Of a stretch of 64,000 bases of DNA, positions 1 to 9,580 are shown one piece after another. The position numbers and the translations under genes are program-made. The notes beneath the pieces are model-generated. The model saw nothing but the letters and a program-made list of their open reading frames with translations, ran no database searches and was not told the DNA's origin. The stretch covers positions 124,001 through 188,000 of the forward strand of contig NZ_WTYO01000004.1 in assembly GCF_009827515.1 (NCBI RefSeq), in the 5' to 3' direction. Numbering within the stretch: the first letter of the stretch is position 1; each line of letters starts with the position of its first letter. Source of the stretch: Pelagerythrobacter marinus. GTDB lineage: Bacteria; Pseudomonadota; Alphaproteobacteria; Sphingomonadales; Sphingomonadaceae.

Positions 1-1232
1 TCGTAAGTCGCCGTGCCGTCCTGCACCAGCCCGCGCACCTGGGTCGTGCCGGAAACGAACCGATCGACGACCAGGCGGTGCGCGATCGTCAGGTCGCGGA
101 AGGCGCCATCGAGCGTGGCGACGATCCGCGCGCCTTCCACCCGCATGTCCGCCGCCGGCGCGGCCTGTGCCAGGCGCAGGTCGAGCGCGAAATCGTCGAA
201 GGCATTGCCGGCCAGGTCCACCGCCCCCTGCGCGTCGCCCACCAGCCCGCGGGCGCGCAGCGCGAGGTCGCCGTCGAGCACGCTGTCCTCCAGCGTGCCG
301 AACGCGGCCAGCGAGACCGGGCCTGGAAGGAGATCGGCCAGCGGCCCGTCCAGCAATGGCGCGGGGCTTGCCTGCCCGACCGCGCCATAGCGGCCGGCGC
401 GGTTGGTCAGGCGGAAGGCGGCGAGGCGGTCGTCGTCCCGCTCCACCAGCAGCGCGCCGCGCCACTGGCTCCAGGTGCCGTCGCCGGTAATGCGCGCGCG
501 ATAGCCGGCGTCGGCCCCCGCCAGCCCGGCGATGACCCCGTCGCGCGGCGCGCGATAGTCGAGCTCGAGGTCGAACCGGTCGCCGTCCGGCTCGGCATCG
601 ACCAGCAGGCGCAGCGTGTCGCGCTGGCCCAGCCGCCCCGCGGCGTCGAGGAACACGCGGCCATCGCGAATGTCCGCCTGGGCAGACAGGTCCACCCGGT
701 GCTCGGCATCGTCCACCACCCCGCGCGCAACGCGGAAGTTGTCCAGCTCCAGCCGGTCCACGCGAATGTCGAAATCGGGCAGGATCGGCGCGTCGGGATC
801 GCCCGGCAGCAGCTCCGGCGCACGCAGCAGGGTCCCGCGGCGCGCGACGAGGTGGCGCACGTCGAGCCCGCTCCACAGCCAGTTCAGCGGCCGCCAGTCC
901 AGCTCCGCCACCGGCACGGTGAGGAAGCGGCCTTCGGGGTCGGAGAGGACGAGGTCGTGCAGCGTCGCCTGGCCGTATATGTCCCCTTCGATCCGGCCGA
1001 TCGCGATCCGCAGGCCGGACGCGGGCGCCACTTCGGCGATCCGATCGACGATGAAGCGCTTGCCGATCGGGCTGTTGAGCGCCGCCAGCGCGAGGACGAC
1101 GAGCGCGACCAGACCCACCAGGATGCCGGCGGCCCAGCGCCCGGCCCGGCCCAGCCGCGAAGGGCCTGCCGCGCCCTCTTCGCGCGCGGGTGCATCGTCG
1201 GCGGCGGTGTCCGGCAGATCCTCCTCCGCCAT
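1..1232 (-). CDS. tamB: TamB, inner-membrane translocation/assembly module subunit (C-terminal part outside window)
   Basis: This is the first ~410 residues of TamB, the long periplasmic AsmA-like protein that works with TamA in outer-membrane protein insertion and lipid transport to the outer membrane. The frame stays open to the window edge. Visible are an acidic cytoplasmic tail (residues 1-25), one membrane anchor (about 34-53, [19 protein letters not shown]), and then the typical start of the repeat region (NSPIGKRFIVDRI, GRIEGDIYG). The repeat region is rich in D-rich beta strands. The start ATG shares one base with the tamA stop (TGATG), so the two genes are translationally coupled. 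Identification rests on the anchor-plus-repeat layout and the tamA neighbour. The catalytically uninformative C-terminal DUF490 region is not in the window. Confidence 0.9.
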   Translation of the reverse strand, partial: MAEEDLPDTAADDAPAREEGAAGPSRLGRAGRWAAGILVGLVALVVLALAALNSPIGKRFIVDRIAEVAPASGLRIAIGRIEGDIYGQATLHDLVLSDPEGRFLTVPVAELDWRPLNWLWSGLDVRHLVARRGTLLRAPELLPGDPDAPILPDFDIRVDRLELDNFRVARGVVDDAEHRVDLSAQADIRDGRVFLDAAGRLGQRDTLRLLVDAEPDGDRFDLELDYRAPRDGVIAGLAGADAGYRARITGDGTWSQWRGALLVERDDDRLAAFRLTNRAGRYGAVGQASPAPLLDGPLADLLPGPVSLAAFGTLEDSVLDGDLALRARGLVGDAQGAVDLAGNAFDDFALDLRLAQAAPAADMRVEGARIVATLDGAFRDLTIAHRLVVDRFVSGTTQVRGLVQDGTATY

Positions 1233-3400
1233 CAGAAAGCCTGCCCCAGCGAAACGTAGACGGCCACGGCACTATGGTCCGGCCCCGGGTTCAGCGGCAC
1301 GCCCACGTCCACCCGGATCGGCCCGAAGCCGGTGTGATAGCGCACGCCCAGGCCCGCGCCGACGCGGAACGTCTCGAAATCGGGGAACGTGCTGGTGCTG
1401 ACCGTCCCCGCGTCGATGAACGGCACGACCGACAGCGCGCCGTCGAACATGCCGGTCCTGATCCGCGCCTCCAGCGCGACTTCGGCCAGCGAGCGCCCGC
1501 CGGTCGGATCGCCCAGGTCGTCGTGCGGGCCGATCTCGCGATAGCCGTAGCCGCGCACCGATCCGCCCCCGCCGGCATAGAGCCTGCGCGACGGCGCGAT
1601 ATTGGCGATCGCGGTCCCCTGGATCGTGCCGAAGCGCGCCCGGCCGGCGACCACCACGCTATCGCTCACCTGCTGGTAATAGCTCGCGTCGAACTGGCTG
1701 CGCAGGTAGAAGCTTTCGACCCCGTTGCTGCGCGAAACCTCGGGCGAGAGGCGCCCCGCGACGCGGAAGCCCTCTTTCGGATCGAGCAGGTCGTCGGTCG
1801 TGTCGAGCTGGAGGAACAGCGGGATCGCGCCGACGAAATAGGTCTGGCGCGCCTGCTGCGGCGCATTGCCCGCGGTCGCCGGGCGTTCCCCGGTGGCCAC
1901 TGCCTCGAACCCGACGCTCCAGCTGATCGGCTTCTGGAACAGGAGGGTGGAGGACCGCTCGTAGCTGGCGACGAAGGCGACGGTCCGCGCGTCGAAGGCC
2001 GGGCTGTCGATCGTGCTGGCATAGGCATCGACGTTGAGGATGCGGTCGCGCCCGCCGAAGTTGTTGCGCCGGAAGGTGATCCCGGCCAGCTGTTCCTGCG
2101 TACCGGCGATCCCGCGCACCCGCACCGCCCCTTCGGGCGGGAAGAAGTTGCGGTGTTCCCAGCTCCCCTCCAGCCGGAAGCCCTCTTCCGAACCGTAGCC
2201 GATCGCGCCGGCGATCGTGCGCAGTTTGGCCTTGGTCATCTCGACGTCGAGGGCGACTTCGCCCGGCGTTTCCGGCCCCGGCGGGGCGACTTCGCGCTTG
2301 GTGATCGTGACCGACGAAACGAGGCCCGTGGCCACGATCGCGCGGCGCAGGTCCTGCTCCAGGCTGCGCTGGTAGACATCGCCGCGGTCGAAGCGGGCGA
2401 TCGTTTCCAGGTGCCGGCTGGAGAGGAAATCGGGCGAACCGCTGACCACCTCGCCGAACGCGTACTTGCCGTTCGGCCGCACCGGCATCGTCAGGTCTCC
2501 CTGCGCGCGGGCATGGTCGATCAGCAGCTCGGGCGCGTCGATCTCGGCGAAGGGATAGCCGGTTTCGCCCAGGGCCCGATCGAGGTCGAACTGCTCCTCC
2601 ACGATCGCGTCGCTCGACAGCGGGTCGCCGGTGGCAATGTCGAAGGCGTCGCGCAGCGCGGCGGCATCGGGCGCCCGGGCCAGTTCGCCCAGGTCGATCG
2701 CGCCGAAGCTATAGCGCTCGCCCGGCACGATATCGAAGCGGACCTGCGCGCCTGCATCGTCCGCCCCGCCGCGCCGGCCGGGCGCGCCGACGATGCGGAT
2801 CACCTCGGCATCGTAATAGCCATAGACCTGCAGCAACTGGCCCAGCAGTTCCTCGTCTTCCCGCGCGCGGGCCGCGAGCTGGGCGATATTGTCGTCCACG
2901 TCGTCGTCCTGCAGCTCCTCGACGGTGGACAGCGCCTCGAACCGGTCGGCGAAGGCGTCGCGCATCGGGAAGGCGTCCTCGTCGGTCGGGAAGCCGAGCG
3001 CGAGCTCCGGCCCGAGCGAGACGACCTCCATTTCCGGCCCGCCGCGGAAGAACTCGCGGTCGATCTGCGCGAACTCGATCTCCTCGTCCCCGGCGAGCGG
3101 TTCGGGCCGGGGGATCGGCGCCTGGTCGGGCCAGGCGACCTCGATCGCGGGATCGTCCACCAGCGGGGAGGCGGGATCGATCGCGGGCGCCTGCTCCGCG
3201 CTGGCGCGCGCTTCGGGCTCCACCCCCTCGCGCGCCCAGCCTTCCGGGTCGTCCACCGCCGAATCGGGGATCAGGTCCTCCAGCCCCGGCGGGGCCTGGC
3301 GATCCTGCGCGAGCAGCGCGTGGGGAGCGGTGGCGAGGCCGAGCGCCGCGATCGCGGCGGCGACCCTAGTCGGCCATGCGATACTGGCTGGCGGTGCCAT
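1232..3400 (-). CDS. tamA: TamA, outer-membrane BamA/Omp85-family assembly protein
   Basis: Predicted 722-residue outer-membrane protein of the Omp85 (BamA/TamA) family. I chose the ATG at 3400 because it gives a clear signal peptide ([20 protein letters not shown]...LLAQ, about 31 residues). This start lies inside the last 35 bases of bpt, so the two genes overlap. An acidic, proline-rich stretch (about residues 32-150) precedes the POTRA-like region (about 150-370). The last ~330 residues form the surface-antigen barrel ([39 protein letters not shown]), ending in the typical C-terminal Phe (YVSLGQAF). It is followed directly by tamB. The long acidic spacer before POTRA is more than I expect for the family. 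Confidence 0.92.
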   Translation of the reverse strand: MAPPASIAWPTRVAAAIAALGLATAPHALLAQDRQAPPGLEDLIPDSAVDDPEGWAREGVEPEARASAEQAPAIDPASPLVDDPAIEVAWPDQAPIPRPEPLAGDEEIEFAQIDREFFRGGPEMEVVSLGPELALGFPTDEDAFPMRDAFADRFEALSTVEELQDDDVDDNIAQLAARAREDEELLGQLLQVYGYYDAEVIRIVGAPGRRGGADDAGAQVRFDIVPGERYSFGAIDLGELARAPDAAALRDAFDIATGDPLSSDAIVEEQFDLDRALGETGYPFAEIDAPELLIDHARAQGDLTMPVRPNGKYAFGEVVSGSPDFLSSRHLETIARFDRGDVYQRSLEQDLRRAIVATGLVSSVTITKREVAPPGPETPGEVALDVEMTKAKLRTIAGAIGYGSEEGFRLEGSWEHRNFFPPEGAVRVRGIAGTQEQLAGITFRRNNFGGRDRILNVDAYASTIDSPAFDARTVAFVASYERSSTLLFQKPISWSVGFEAVATGERPATAGNAPQQARQTYFVGAIPLFLQLDTTDDLLDPKEGFRVAGRLSPEVSRSNGVESFYLRSQFDASYYQQVSDSVVVAGRARFGTIQGTAIANIAPSRRLYAGGGGSVRGYGYREIGPHDDLGDPTGGRSLAEVALEARIRTGMFDGALSVVPFIDAGTVSTSTFPDFETFRVGAGLGVRYHTGFGPIRVDVGVPLNPGPDHSAVAVYVSLGQAF

Positions 3401-4208
3401 CCTTGGCCGGCCGGGCCGCGGCGGGCGAATCGCGGCGCCCGCCGACGGCGGCGGCGATGAGAGCGTCCTGCTCTTCCCGGCCGAGGCGGCGCCAGCCGTC
3501 GGTGCCGAGGCGCTCCAGCGGGCGGAAGCGGACCTTGTACTGCATGCTTTGCGATCCCTCGACCCAGTACCCGAGGTAGACATAGGGCAGGCCTTCCTCG
3601 GCAGCGCGGCGAATGTGATCGAGAATGATGTACGTACCAAGTCCAGACCGCGCCTCATGCTCCGGGTCGTAGAAACTGTAGATCATCGACAATCCGTCGC
3701 CCTGGCGATCGGTCAGGCACGCTCCGACAAGGCGACCCGGCCCCGAGCCGTCGGATGGTTCCCGATATTCAGCAACATAACTGCTAACCGGGGTGTGTTC
3801 CACCATGTCTGCAAAATCGAGTTCGTCCATCGACGCCATCCCGCCGCCCGGGTGGCGCACGCCGAGGTAGCGCTGGAGCAGTTCGAACTGTTCATCGGTC
3901 GCCCAGGGGCGGCACTCTGTCACTTCGAGGTCGCGGTTGCGCCGCGCGATCCGCTTCTGCGAGGACGAGGGGGCGAACGCGTCGGCCACCACGCGCACCG
4001 AGACGCAGGCCTGGCAGTCGAGGCAGCTGGGGCGATAGGCCACCGTCTGGCTGCGGCGGAACCCGATCCGGCCGAGCGCCTCGTTCAGCTCGTCCGCGTT
4101 CGGGCCCTTCAGCTCCGTGAAGACCTTCCGCTCGCTGCGCCCCGGGAGGTAGGGGCACGGCGCCGGGCTGGTCACGAAGAAGCGGGGGAAACGAACGGGG
4201 GCCGTCAC
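3366..4208 (-). CDS. bpt: Aspartate/glutamate leucyltransferase (bacterial Ate/Bpt family)
   Basis: Cytosolic aminoacyl-tRNA-protein transferase, 280 residues, which adds leucine (Bpt type) to proteins with N-terminal Asp or Glu and so feeds the ClpS/ClpA N-degron route. Visible family marks are PCPYLPGR (residues 17-24), a VFTEL segment, and a conserved cysteine cluster with C62, C65 and C68 (CLDCQAC), plus the C-terminal DYxLL-type GNAT fold segments ([36 protein letters not shown]). The length matches bacterial Bpt. The 3' end overlaps the tamA start. Whether the donor is Leu-tRNA or Arg-tRNA is inferred from family habit in proteobacteria, not from a residue I can point to. Confidence 0.93.
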   Translation of the reverse strand: MTAPVRFPRFFVTSPAPCPYLPGRSERKVFTELKGPNADELNEALGRIGFRRSQTVAYRPSCLDCQACVSVRVVADAFAPSSSQKRIARRNRDLEVTECRPWATDEQFELLQRYLGVRHPGGGMASMDELDFADMVEHTPVSSYVAEYREPSDGSGPGRLVGACLTDRQGDGLSMIYSFYDPEHEARSGLGTYIILDHIRRAAEEGLPYVYLGYWVEGSQSMQYKVRFRPLERLGTDGWRRLGREEQDALIAAAVGGRRDSPAAARPAKDGTASQYRMAD

Positions 4209-4407
4209 GACTGGGGCTTTACCTCTCTCGGCTGGAACGGACGCTTTGCGAGCACGAACCGACTATGCCGACATGTGCGGCCGGGTAAAAGTCCCTTAAC
4301 CATAGATCCGCGCCGAATGGCGCATTTTTGAACAGCCCCCTTCGAACGCCGCGCCCTCGAACGGACCTCGGCCGCTCGCAGCCTCGCGGCCGGGCGGGGC
4401 CGGACCG

Positions 4408-5661
4408 TCAGGCCAGTTCCACCTGGCTGACCGAGTATCCCTGTTCGCGCAGCGCCGCGACGAGGGCGTCGATCTGCTCGCGGTCGCGCGCCTCGCACTC
4501 GATATCCGTGATCAGCCCCTTCGCCGGGAGGCTGGTGAAGATCCGCTGGTGATAGATCTCGATGATGTTGACGTTGTGCGCCTCGAACTCGCGCATTACG
4601 CGGTAGAGCGCGCCGGGCCGGTCCTGCAGCGTGACCCGCAGGCGCGCCAGGCGGCCCGACCGCGCGAGATCGCGCAAGAGGACGTTCGCCAGCAGGCGGG
4701 TATCGATATTGCCGCCGCACAGGACGAGGCCGATCTTGCGCCCGGCGAAGCGCTGCGAATGCTCCAGCACCGCTGCGAGCCCGGCCGAGCCGGCCCCTTC
4801 GACCACGGTCTTCTCGATCTGGAGCAGCAGCGACACCGCCTTTTCCAGCGATTCCTCGCTGACCAGCATGATGTCGTCCACCCGGTCGGCGATGACCCTG
4901 GAGGTGAATGCACCCGGCGCCTTGACCGCGATCCCTTCGGCCAGCGTGTCGCCGCCGCAATCGCGGTCTTCGCCCTTCACTTTCGCATACATCGACGGGA
5001 ACAGGGCCGCCTGCACGCCGACGACCTCGATCTCGGGCCGCAGGGCCCGCGCCACGGTGGACATGCCGGAAATCAGGCCCCCGCCGCCGATCGGCGTCAC
5101 CAGACAATCGATCTCGGGCGCGTCCTCCAGCATCTCGAGCGCCACGGTGCCCGCGCCCGCCGCGACGTTGGGATCGTCGAACGGGTGCACGAACGTGAGG
5201 CCCAGCTCCTCCTCCAGCTTGCGCGCGTGGGCATAGGCTTCGTCGAAAGTCTCGCCTTCCAGCACGACCTGTCCGCCCACGCTCTCGGTCTGCATGACCT
5301 TCACCGTCGGGGTCGGGCGCGGCATGACGATCGTGACCGGCACGCCGAGTCGGGTGCCGTGATAGCTGAGCCCCTGCGAGTGGTTGCCGGCCGAAGCGGC
5401 GATAACGCCGCGCTCGCGCTGCTCGGGCGAGAGGAGGAGCAGCGCGTTGAGCGCGCCGCGTTCCTTGTAGGCGGCGGTGAACTGCAGGTTCTCGAACTTG
5501 AGCCAGATGTCCGCCCCCGCGATTTCCGACAGCGTCTTGCTGTGCATCGTCGGCGTGCGCACGACGGCGCCGGCGATCCTCTCGGCCGCGGCGCGGACGT
5601 GATCGACGGTGAGGCTGTCGGCGGAGGATTCCGCTGCGGAAACGGTGGCTGGCTCGGTCAT
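4408..5661 (-). CDS. ilvA: Threonine ammonia-lyase (threonine dehydratase) with C-terminal ACT domain
   Basis: PLP-dependent fold-type II enzyme of 417 residues that deaminates threonine to 2-oxobutanoate, the first step towards isoleucine. The PLP lysine sits in the FTAAYKERGAL segment (K66). The phosphate-binding glycine loop is TPIGGGGLISG (about 186-196), and SAGNHSQG is the substrate loop. A single ACT-like domain fills the last ~80 residues (LQDRPGALYRVMREFE). One ACT domain instead of the two of E. coli IlvA resembles the shorter class of threonine ammonia-lyases, so a catabolic role is also possible. It stands alone, divergent from the amidohydrolase gene, with about 170 bases between them. 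Confidence 0.92.
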   Translation of the reverse strand: MTEPATVSAAESSADSLTVDHVRAAAERIAGAVVRTPTMHSKTLSEIAGADIWLKFENLQFTAAYKERGALNALLLLSPEQRERGVIAASAGNHSQGLSYHGTRLGVPVTIVMPRPTPTVKVMQTESVGGQVVLEGETFDEAYAHARKLEEELGLTFVHPFDDPNVAAGAGTVALEMLEDAPEIDCLVTPIGGGGLISGMSTVARALRPEIEVVGVQAALFPSMYAKVKGEDRDCGGDTLAEGIAVKAPGAFTSRVIADRVDDIMLVSEESLEKAVSLLLQIEKTVVEGAGSAGLAAVLEHSQRFAGRKIGLVLCGGNIDTRLLANVLLRDLARSGRLARLRVTLQDRPGALYRVMREFEAHNVNIIEIYHQRIFTSLPAKGLITDIECEARDREQIDALVAALREQGYSVSQVELA

Positions 5662-5833
5662 GGCCGAGCGCCCTAGGGCAAAACGGCCAAGCAGGAAATA
5701 TGCGACGTGACGGCCCCGGCGAGCGCCCGCTCGCTCCGCCGGCGCCGATCCCGGCCCCTATTGCATCCCCCGCCACTTGCCGTAACTGCCGGGCCGACGG
5801 CCGAAGCCGTGCCTGCGAAGCTAAGGAGAGACG

Positions 5834-7534
5834 ATGATCCGCCCCGCCCTTTCCGCCCCCGCCCGCTCCGCGATCGCCCTTTCCGCTGCCGCCCTCGCCT
5901 GTGCCTGGGCCGCCCCCGCCGCGGCCGATACCCTGGTGGACAATATCCAGGGCATCACGATCGACACCGATGGCGAGGTGGAAACCTTTACCGGGCTGGT
6001 CATCGGCGACGACGGGCGGATCGCGAAAGTCCTGGGCCGGCGCGACAAGCGGCCGCGCGATACCGATTTCCACGTCGATGGCGAAGGGCGCTTCGTGATC
6101 CCGGGGATCGTCGATTCGCATCTTCACGTCATGGGTATCGGACTCGCGGCGCTCACGCTCGACCTGTCGGACACGACCTCGCTGGCCGATGCGCAGCAGA
6201 AGATCGCCGCCTATGCCGCGGCCAATCCCGGCCGCCGCTGGATCATCGGGCGCGGCTGGAACCAGGAGAAATGGGGCCTGGGCCGGTTCCCGACCGCCGA
6301 GGAGCTCGATGCCGCGGTGGCCGACCGCCCCGTCTGGCTGGAGCGGGTGGACGGCCACGCCGGCTGGGCCAACACCGCGGCCATGCGCATCGCGGGGGTG
6401 GACGCGGACACGCCCGACCCCGCGGGCGGGCGGATCGAGCGCGTTGCCGGCACGCGCCGCCCGGCGGGCGTGTTTGTCGATGCGGCGAGCGAACTGGTCG
6501 CGGCCAGGCTGCCCGCGCTGCGCCCCGAGGACCGCGACCTCGCGCTGCAGAAGGCGCAGGACGCGCTCCTGCGCCAGGGCGTCACGGCCGTTGCAGACAT
6601 GGGCACGACGATCGAGGACTGGCAATCCTATCGCCGCGCGGGCGACGGCGGCTGGCTGAAGATCCGGATCATGGCCTATGCCGCGGGCACCGGGGCGATG
6701 GAACTGATCGGCGGCCCCGGCCCGACCCCGTGGCTCTATGACGACAGGCTGCGGCTGAACGGTGTGAAGATCTACCTCGACGGGGCGCTCGGCTCGCGCG
6801 GGGCCTGGCTCAAGCGGCCCTATGCCGACGACCCGGACAATACCGGGCTGCCGCTGCTGACCGGGTCGCAGCTTCGCAACCTGATGAGCCGCGCCGCGCT
6901 CGACCGGTTCCAGGTCGCCGTCCACGCCATCGGCGATGCCGCCAATGCCGAGGTGCTGACCGCGATCGACGAGCTTTCGGAAACCTATGAGGGCGACCGC
7001 CGCTGGCGAATCGAACATGCTCAGGTCGTCGATCCGGCCGATATCCCCCGCTTCGCGCGGCACGGCACGATCGCCTCGATGCAGCCGGTGCACCAGACCT
7101 CCGACCGGCAGATGGCGGAGTTGCGGCTCGATCCGCCGCGTCTCGCGGGTGCCTATGCATGGAAATCGATGACCGGGGGCGGCACTCCGCTGGTCTTCGG
7201 ATCGGACGCGCCGGTCGAATCGGCCGATCCCTTCGCCGGCCTGGCCGCCGCGATCACGCGGCGCGGGGCCGACGGGCAGCCCTTCGGCGGCTGGTACCCG
7301 GCCGAGGCGGTCGGCCGCGAACAGGCGCTCGCCTCGTTCACCAGCCTCGGCGCCTATGCCGGCTTCGCCGAAGGGCGATTCGGCCGGATCGCCGAAGGGG
7401 AGTGGGCGGATTTCGTCGTGATCGACACCGACCCGCTGCTCGCCACGCCCGAGGAACTGCGCGCCACCCGGGTCCTGCAGACTTGGGTCGGGGGGGAACG
7501 GCTTTTCCTCGCCGGGGAAGCGGCCGACGACTGA
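5834..7534 (+). CDS. Exported amidohydrolase of the YtcJ-like (Amidohydro_3) family
   Basis: Predicted secreted or periplasmic metal-dependent amidohydrolase, 566 residues. It starts with a signal peptide (about residues 1-31, ending AAPAAA). Family marks are the metal-binding HxH in VDSHLHVMG (H96, H98), AVHAIGDAANAEVL, the RIEHAQVVDP segment with a further metal histidine, and FGSDAPVES near the C-terminus, followed by the composite-domain end WADFVVIDTDPL. The ATG follows an AAGGAGAGACG ribosome-binding site at about 5822-5832. Substrate is unknown: members of this family act on formamides, hydantoin-like or arylamide substrates, and the genes around it give no hint. Confidence 0.9.
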   Translation: MIRPALSAPARSAIALSAAALACAWAAPAAADTLVDNIQGITIDTDGEVETFTGLVIGDDGRIAKVLGRRDKRPRDTDFHVDGEGRFVIPGIVDSHLHVMGIGLAALTLDLSDTTSLADAQQKIAAYAAANPGRRWIIGRGWNQEKWGLGRFPTAEELDAAVADRPVWLERVDGHAGWANTAAMRIAGVDADTPDPAGGRIERVAGTRRPAGVFVDAASELVAARLPALRPEDRDLALQKAQDALLRQGVTAVADMGTTIEDWQSYRRAGDGGWLKIRIMAYAAGTGAMELIGGPGPTPWLYDDRLRLNGVKIYLDGALGSRGAWLKRPYADDPDNTGLPLLTGSQLRNLMSRAALDRFQVAVHAIGDAANAEVLTAIDELSETYEGDRRWRIEHAQVVDPADIPRFARHGTIASMQPVHQTSDRQMAELRLDPPRLAGAYAWKSMTGGGTPLVFGSDAPVESADPFAGLAAAITRRGADGQPFGGWYPAEAVGREQALASFTSLGAYAGFAEGRFGRIAEGEWADFVVIDTDPLLATPEELRATRVLQTWVGGERLFLAGEAADD

Positions 7535-7759
7535 TCCTGCCGCCGCCCCGGCTGCACGATTGGTCGAAAAGTGCTTCGGCCGCGATACTCTTAGTGCTTT
7601 TGCAACCTTATTCGGTGATTGCGCCGATACGGCGAGACTTTTGAGCCACAGTGGTGCCTTTATTGTTTTTCGTCGGGAATTTTGGGTTGTCAGCCCAATG
7701 CGCCTGCCTTAGTGGGGGCGACGAGTTTCGAAGTGTTTGAGTGCTCAGGAGACGTATCG

Positions 7760-7987
7760 ATGAAATTCCGCAACGTTCTTGCCGCGACGGCAGCTCTGTC
7801 CCTCGCCGCGTCGCCGGCCCTCGCTCAGTCGGCCCCGGTTGCCGATCGTGCGACCGCTCCCGTCGAAGGTGAGAGCGAGATCGCTGGCGGCAGCTCCAGC
7901 ATCATTCTCGCCATCCTGGCGGCGGCCGCCATCGTGGCCGGCATCGTGATCGCCGTCGACGGCGACGACGATCCCGTCAGCGTCTAA
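7760..7987 (+). CDS. Small secreted/membrane protein with acidic tail, unknown function
   Basis: 75 residues. Residues 1-23 form a signal peptide (ending SPALAQ), residues about 48-65 form one hydrophobic helix (SIILAILAAAAIVAGIVI), and the end is an acidic tail (DGDDDPVSV). An AGGAGA ribosome-binding site lies 6 bases before the ATG, and a clear intrinsic terminator follows the stop. The 225-base leader between this gene and the amidohydrolase is noticeably AT-richer than its surroundings, which suggests its own promoter. I recall similar short proteins as common hypothetical proteins in sphingomonads, but know no function. The layout suggests an abundant inner-membrane peptide facing the periplasm. 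Confidence 0.8.
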   Translation: MKFRNVLAATAALSLAASPALAQSAPVADRATAPVEGESEIAGGSSSIILAILAAAAIVAGIVIAVDGDDDPVSV

Positions 7988-8307
7988 TTCGACCGAATCA
8001 GAACACGGTTCAGGAAAACGGGGCTTTCGGGCCCCGTTTTTTTGTGCCCGCTTTCCACGGCTGACGCGATCTCCCCTCCGCACGCGCGGCCGCGCGGGAC
8101 CAACCGCCGGTAGCGCACCGGCCATTGCGGACGATCAGGGCTTCGCGAGGACAACGACCCGGCAAAACCGGGATGGCGCGGTGCGATGCCCCATGCGCGG
8201 CAGATGCCCGGCCACGGACCCATCTCTGCCCGGGCGACCTTGCGGCCCACTTCACGGCGGCCCGCCCTCGTTCCGTCATGTCCGCGCAGGCTGGACGGCA
8301 GGCGGAA
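7988..8307. other. 320-base gap between small membrane protein gene and tatC
   Basis: The left part holds the terminator at 8015-8043. The remaining ~260 bases lie between the ends of two converging transcription units (small protein gene on plus, tat genes on minus). I see no convincing gene, RNA or repeat there; the open frames that cross it have no start context and are what GC-rich DNA gives by chance. Confidence 0.6.
8015..8043 (+). terminator. Rho-independent terminator after the small membrane protein gene
   Basis: Perfect 8-bp stem AACGGGGC / GCCCCGTT with a 6-base loop (TTTCGG) followed by seven T residues. It begins 30 bases after the stop codon of the 75-residue protein gene. Confidence 0.88.
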
Positions 8308-9132
8308 TCAGACTTCCTCGCCCGGCGCTTTCGGCGGGGCTGCCCCGGCCTCCGCGCCGATTTCCTCACCCTCCGTCTCCCGCCGCCGCTCGGTAATCCG
8401 CATCAGCGCCAGCGATCCTTCGAACAGCAGCAGCAGCGGCAGGGCGAGGATGAGCTGCGAGCCGGGATCGGGCGGCGTGACGATGGCCGAGACGGCGACG
8501 ACCAGCACGACGACATAGCGCCGCGCCGAAACCAGCTGGGCGCGCGAGACGATGCCCGCGCGGTTGAGCAGCAGCAGCAGGACCGGCAGCAGGAAGCTGA
8601 TGCCGAAGGCCAGGATGAACTGCATCACCAGCGACAGGTAATTGCCGGTGCCGGGCAGCGCCTCGATATCGAGGCCGCCGACGGTCCCTTCGAAGCCGAG
8701 GAACCAGCGAAACGCCGTCGGCATGACGACGTAGTAGGCAAGCGCGGCCCCGCACACGAACAGGATCGGGGTCGCGACCAGGAACGGCAGGAAGGCACGT
8801 TTCTCCCGCGCGTAGAGGCCGGGGGCGACGAAGGCCCAGAGCTGGTTGGCAATGATCGGGAAACTGATGAAGAATGCCGCGAAGAGCGCCACCTTCAGTT
8901 CGACGAAGAACGCCTCGTAGAGCTGGGTGTAGATGAGCCGCCCCTGCCCCTGGGGGAAAGCGGCGGTCAGCGGGCGGACCAGGAATCCGAAGATGTCGTC
9001 GGCGAAATAGAGGCAGACCGCGAAAGCGACCGCGAGCGCGAGGACGCAGCGCAGCAGGCGCGTGCGCAGCTCGATCAGGTGGTCGAGGAGCGGCGCCTGC
9101 GTCTCGTCGAGATCGCGCAGTTTCAGTGCCAT
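8308..9132 (-). CDS. tatC: Sec-independent protein translocase subunit TatC
   Basis: Polytopic inner-membrane receptor of the twin-arginine translocase, 274 residues, which binds RR signal peptides. The start ATG at 9132 gives MALKLRDLDETQAPLLDHLIEL, the usual TatC N-terminus with the conserved LxxHLxELRxR segment (residues about 15-25). Six hydrophobic segments follow, with AFVAPGLYAREKRAFLPF as the conserved periplasmic/second-helix part. It begins 7 bases after tatB, so tatA, tatB and tatC are one unit. A charged tail of about 30 residues ends the protein. Confidence 0.95.
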   Translation of the reverse strand: MALKLRDLDETQAPLLDHLIELRTRLLRCVLALAVAFAVCLYFADDIFGFLVRPLTAAFPQGQGRLIYTQLYEAFFVELKVALFAAFFISFPIIANQLWAFVAPGLYAREKRAFLPFLVATPILFVCGAALAYYVVMPTAFRWFLGFEGTVGGLDIEALPGTGNYLSLVMQFILAFGISFLLPVLLLLLNRAGIVSRAQLVSARRYVVVLVVAVSAIVTPPDPGSQLILALPLLLLFEGSLALMRITERRRETEGEEIGAEAGAAPPKAPGEEV

Positions 9133-9139
9133 GTCCGCC

Positions 9140-9553
9140 CTACCCCACCGGCGGCTTGCCGAGCGGCAGGCCGGGTTGATCCTGGCCGCCGCTTTCGCGA
9201 TCCGCTTCGCCAATGCCGGCCGCGGGCGGTTCGCCGCGCGCCTCCGCCGAGGCGGGCGTCGCGCCGCCCGAGGGGGCCGCGTGCGAGCCGTCGATATCCG
9301 GCGCTTCCATGTCCTGCGGGGGATGCTGGGCCATGATCCGGGCGTTCTGCTCGCGCCATTTCTTCTCCATGTCCTCCATCTCCGCCTCGCGGACCATCGC
9401 GTCGATGCCGGTGCGGAAATGGGCCGACACCCGGCGCACCTTGCCGATCCAGCGCCCGGCCGTGCGCAGGGCGAGCGGCATGTCCTTCGGGCCGATCACG
9501 AGGATCGCCACGATCGCAATCACCAGGAGCTCGGTTGCGCCGATATCGAACAT
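9140..9553 (-). CDS. tatB: Sec-independent protein translocase subunit TatB
   Basis: 137 residues: one N-terminal membrane helix with the TatB-type start MFDIGATELLVIAIVAILVIGPKDMP, then an amphipathic helix (RTAGRWIGKVRRVSAHFRTG) and a disordered acidic, Pro/Ala/Gly-rich tail. The glutamate in the membrane helix (E8) and the hinge Gly-Pro (residues 21-22) distinguish TatB from TatA. It forms the receptor complex with TatC and lies between tatA and tatC. Confidence 0.95.
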   Translation of the reverse strand: MFDIGATELLVIAIVAILVIGPKDMPLALRTAGRWIGKVRRVSAHFRTGIDAMVREAEMEDMEKKWREQNARIMAQHPPQDMEAPDIDGSHAAPSGGATPASAEARGEPPAAGIGEADRESGGQDQPGLPLGKPPVG

Positions 9554-9580
9554 GGGATCAGGCGGCGCGGCGCAGCCGCA

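Noticed and set aside
1190-3460. Long plus-strand open frame opposite tamA
   Set aside because: Antisense to an Omp85 protein with a clear signal peptide and barrel; composition is typical of a shadow frame.
4310-4328. GCGCC-GAAT-GGCGC hairpin followed by ATTTTT
   Set aside because: It would end a plus-strand transcript, but no plus-strand gene lies before it. I cannot support a terminator.
4205-7093. A 962-codon minus-strand open frame across ilvA and the amidohydrolase
   Set aside because: It covers parts of two real genes in other frames, with no domain and biased composition.
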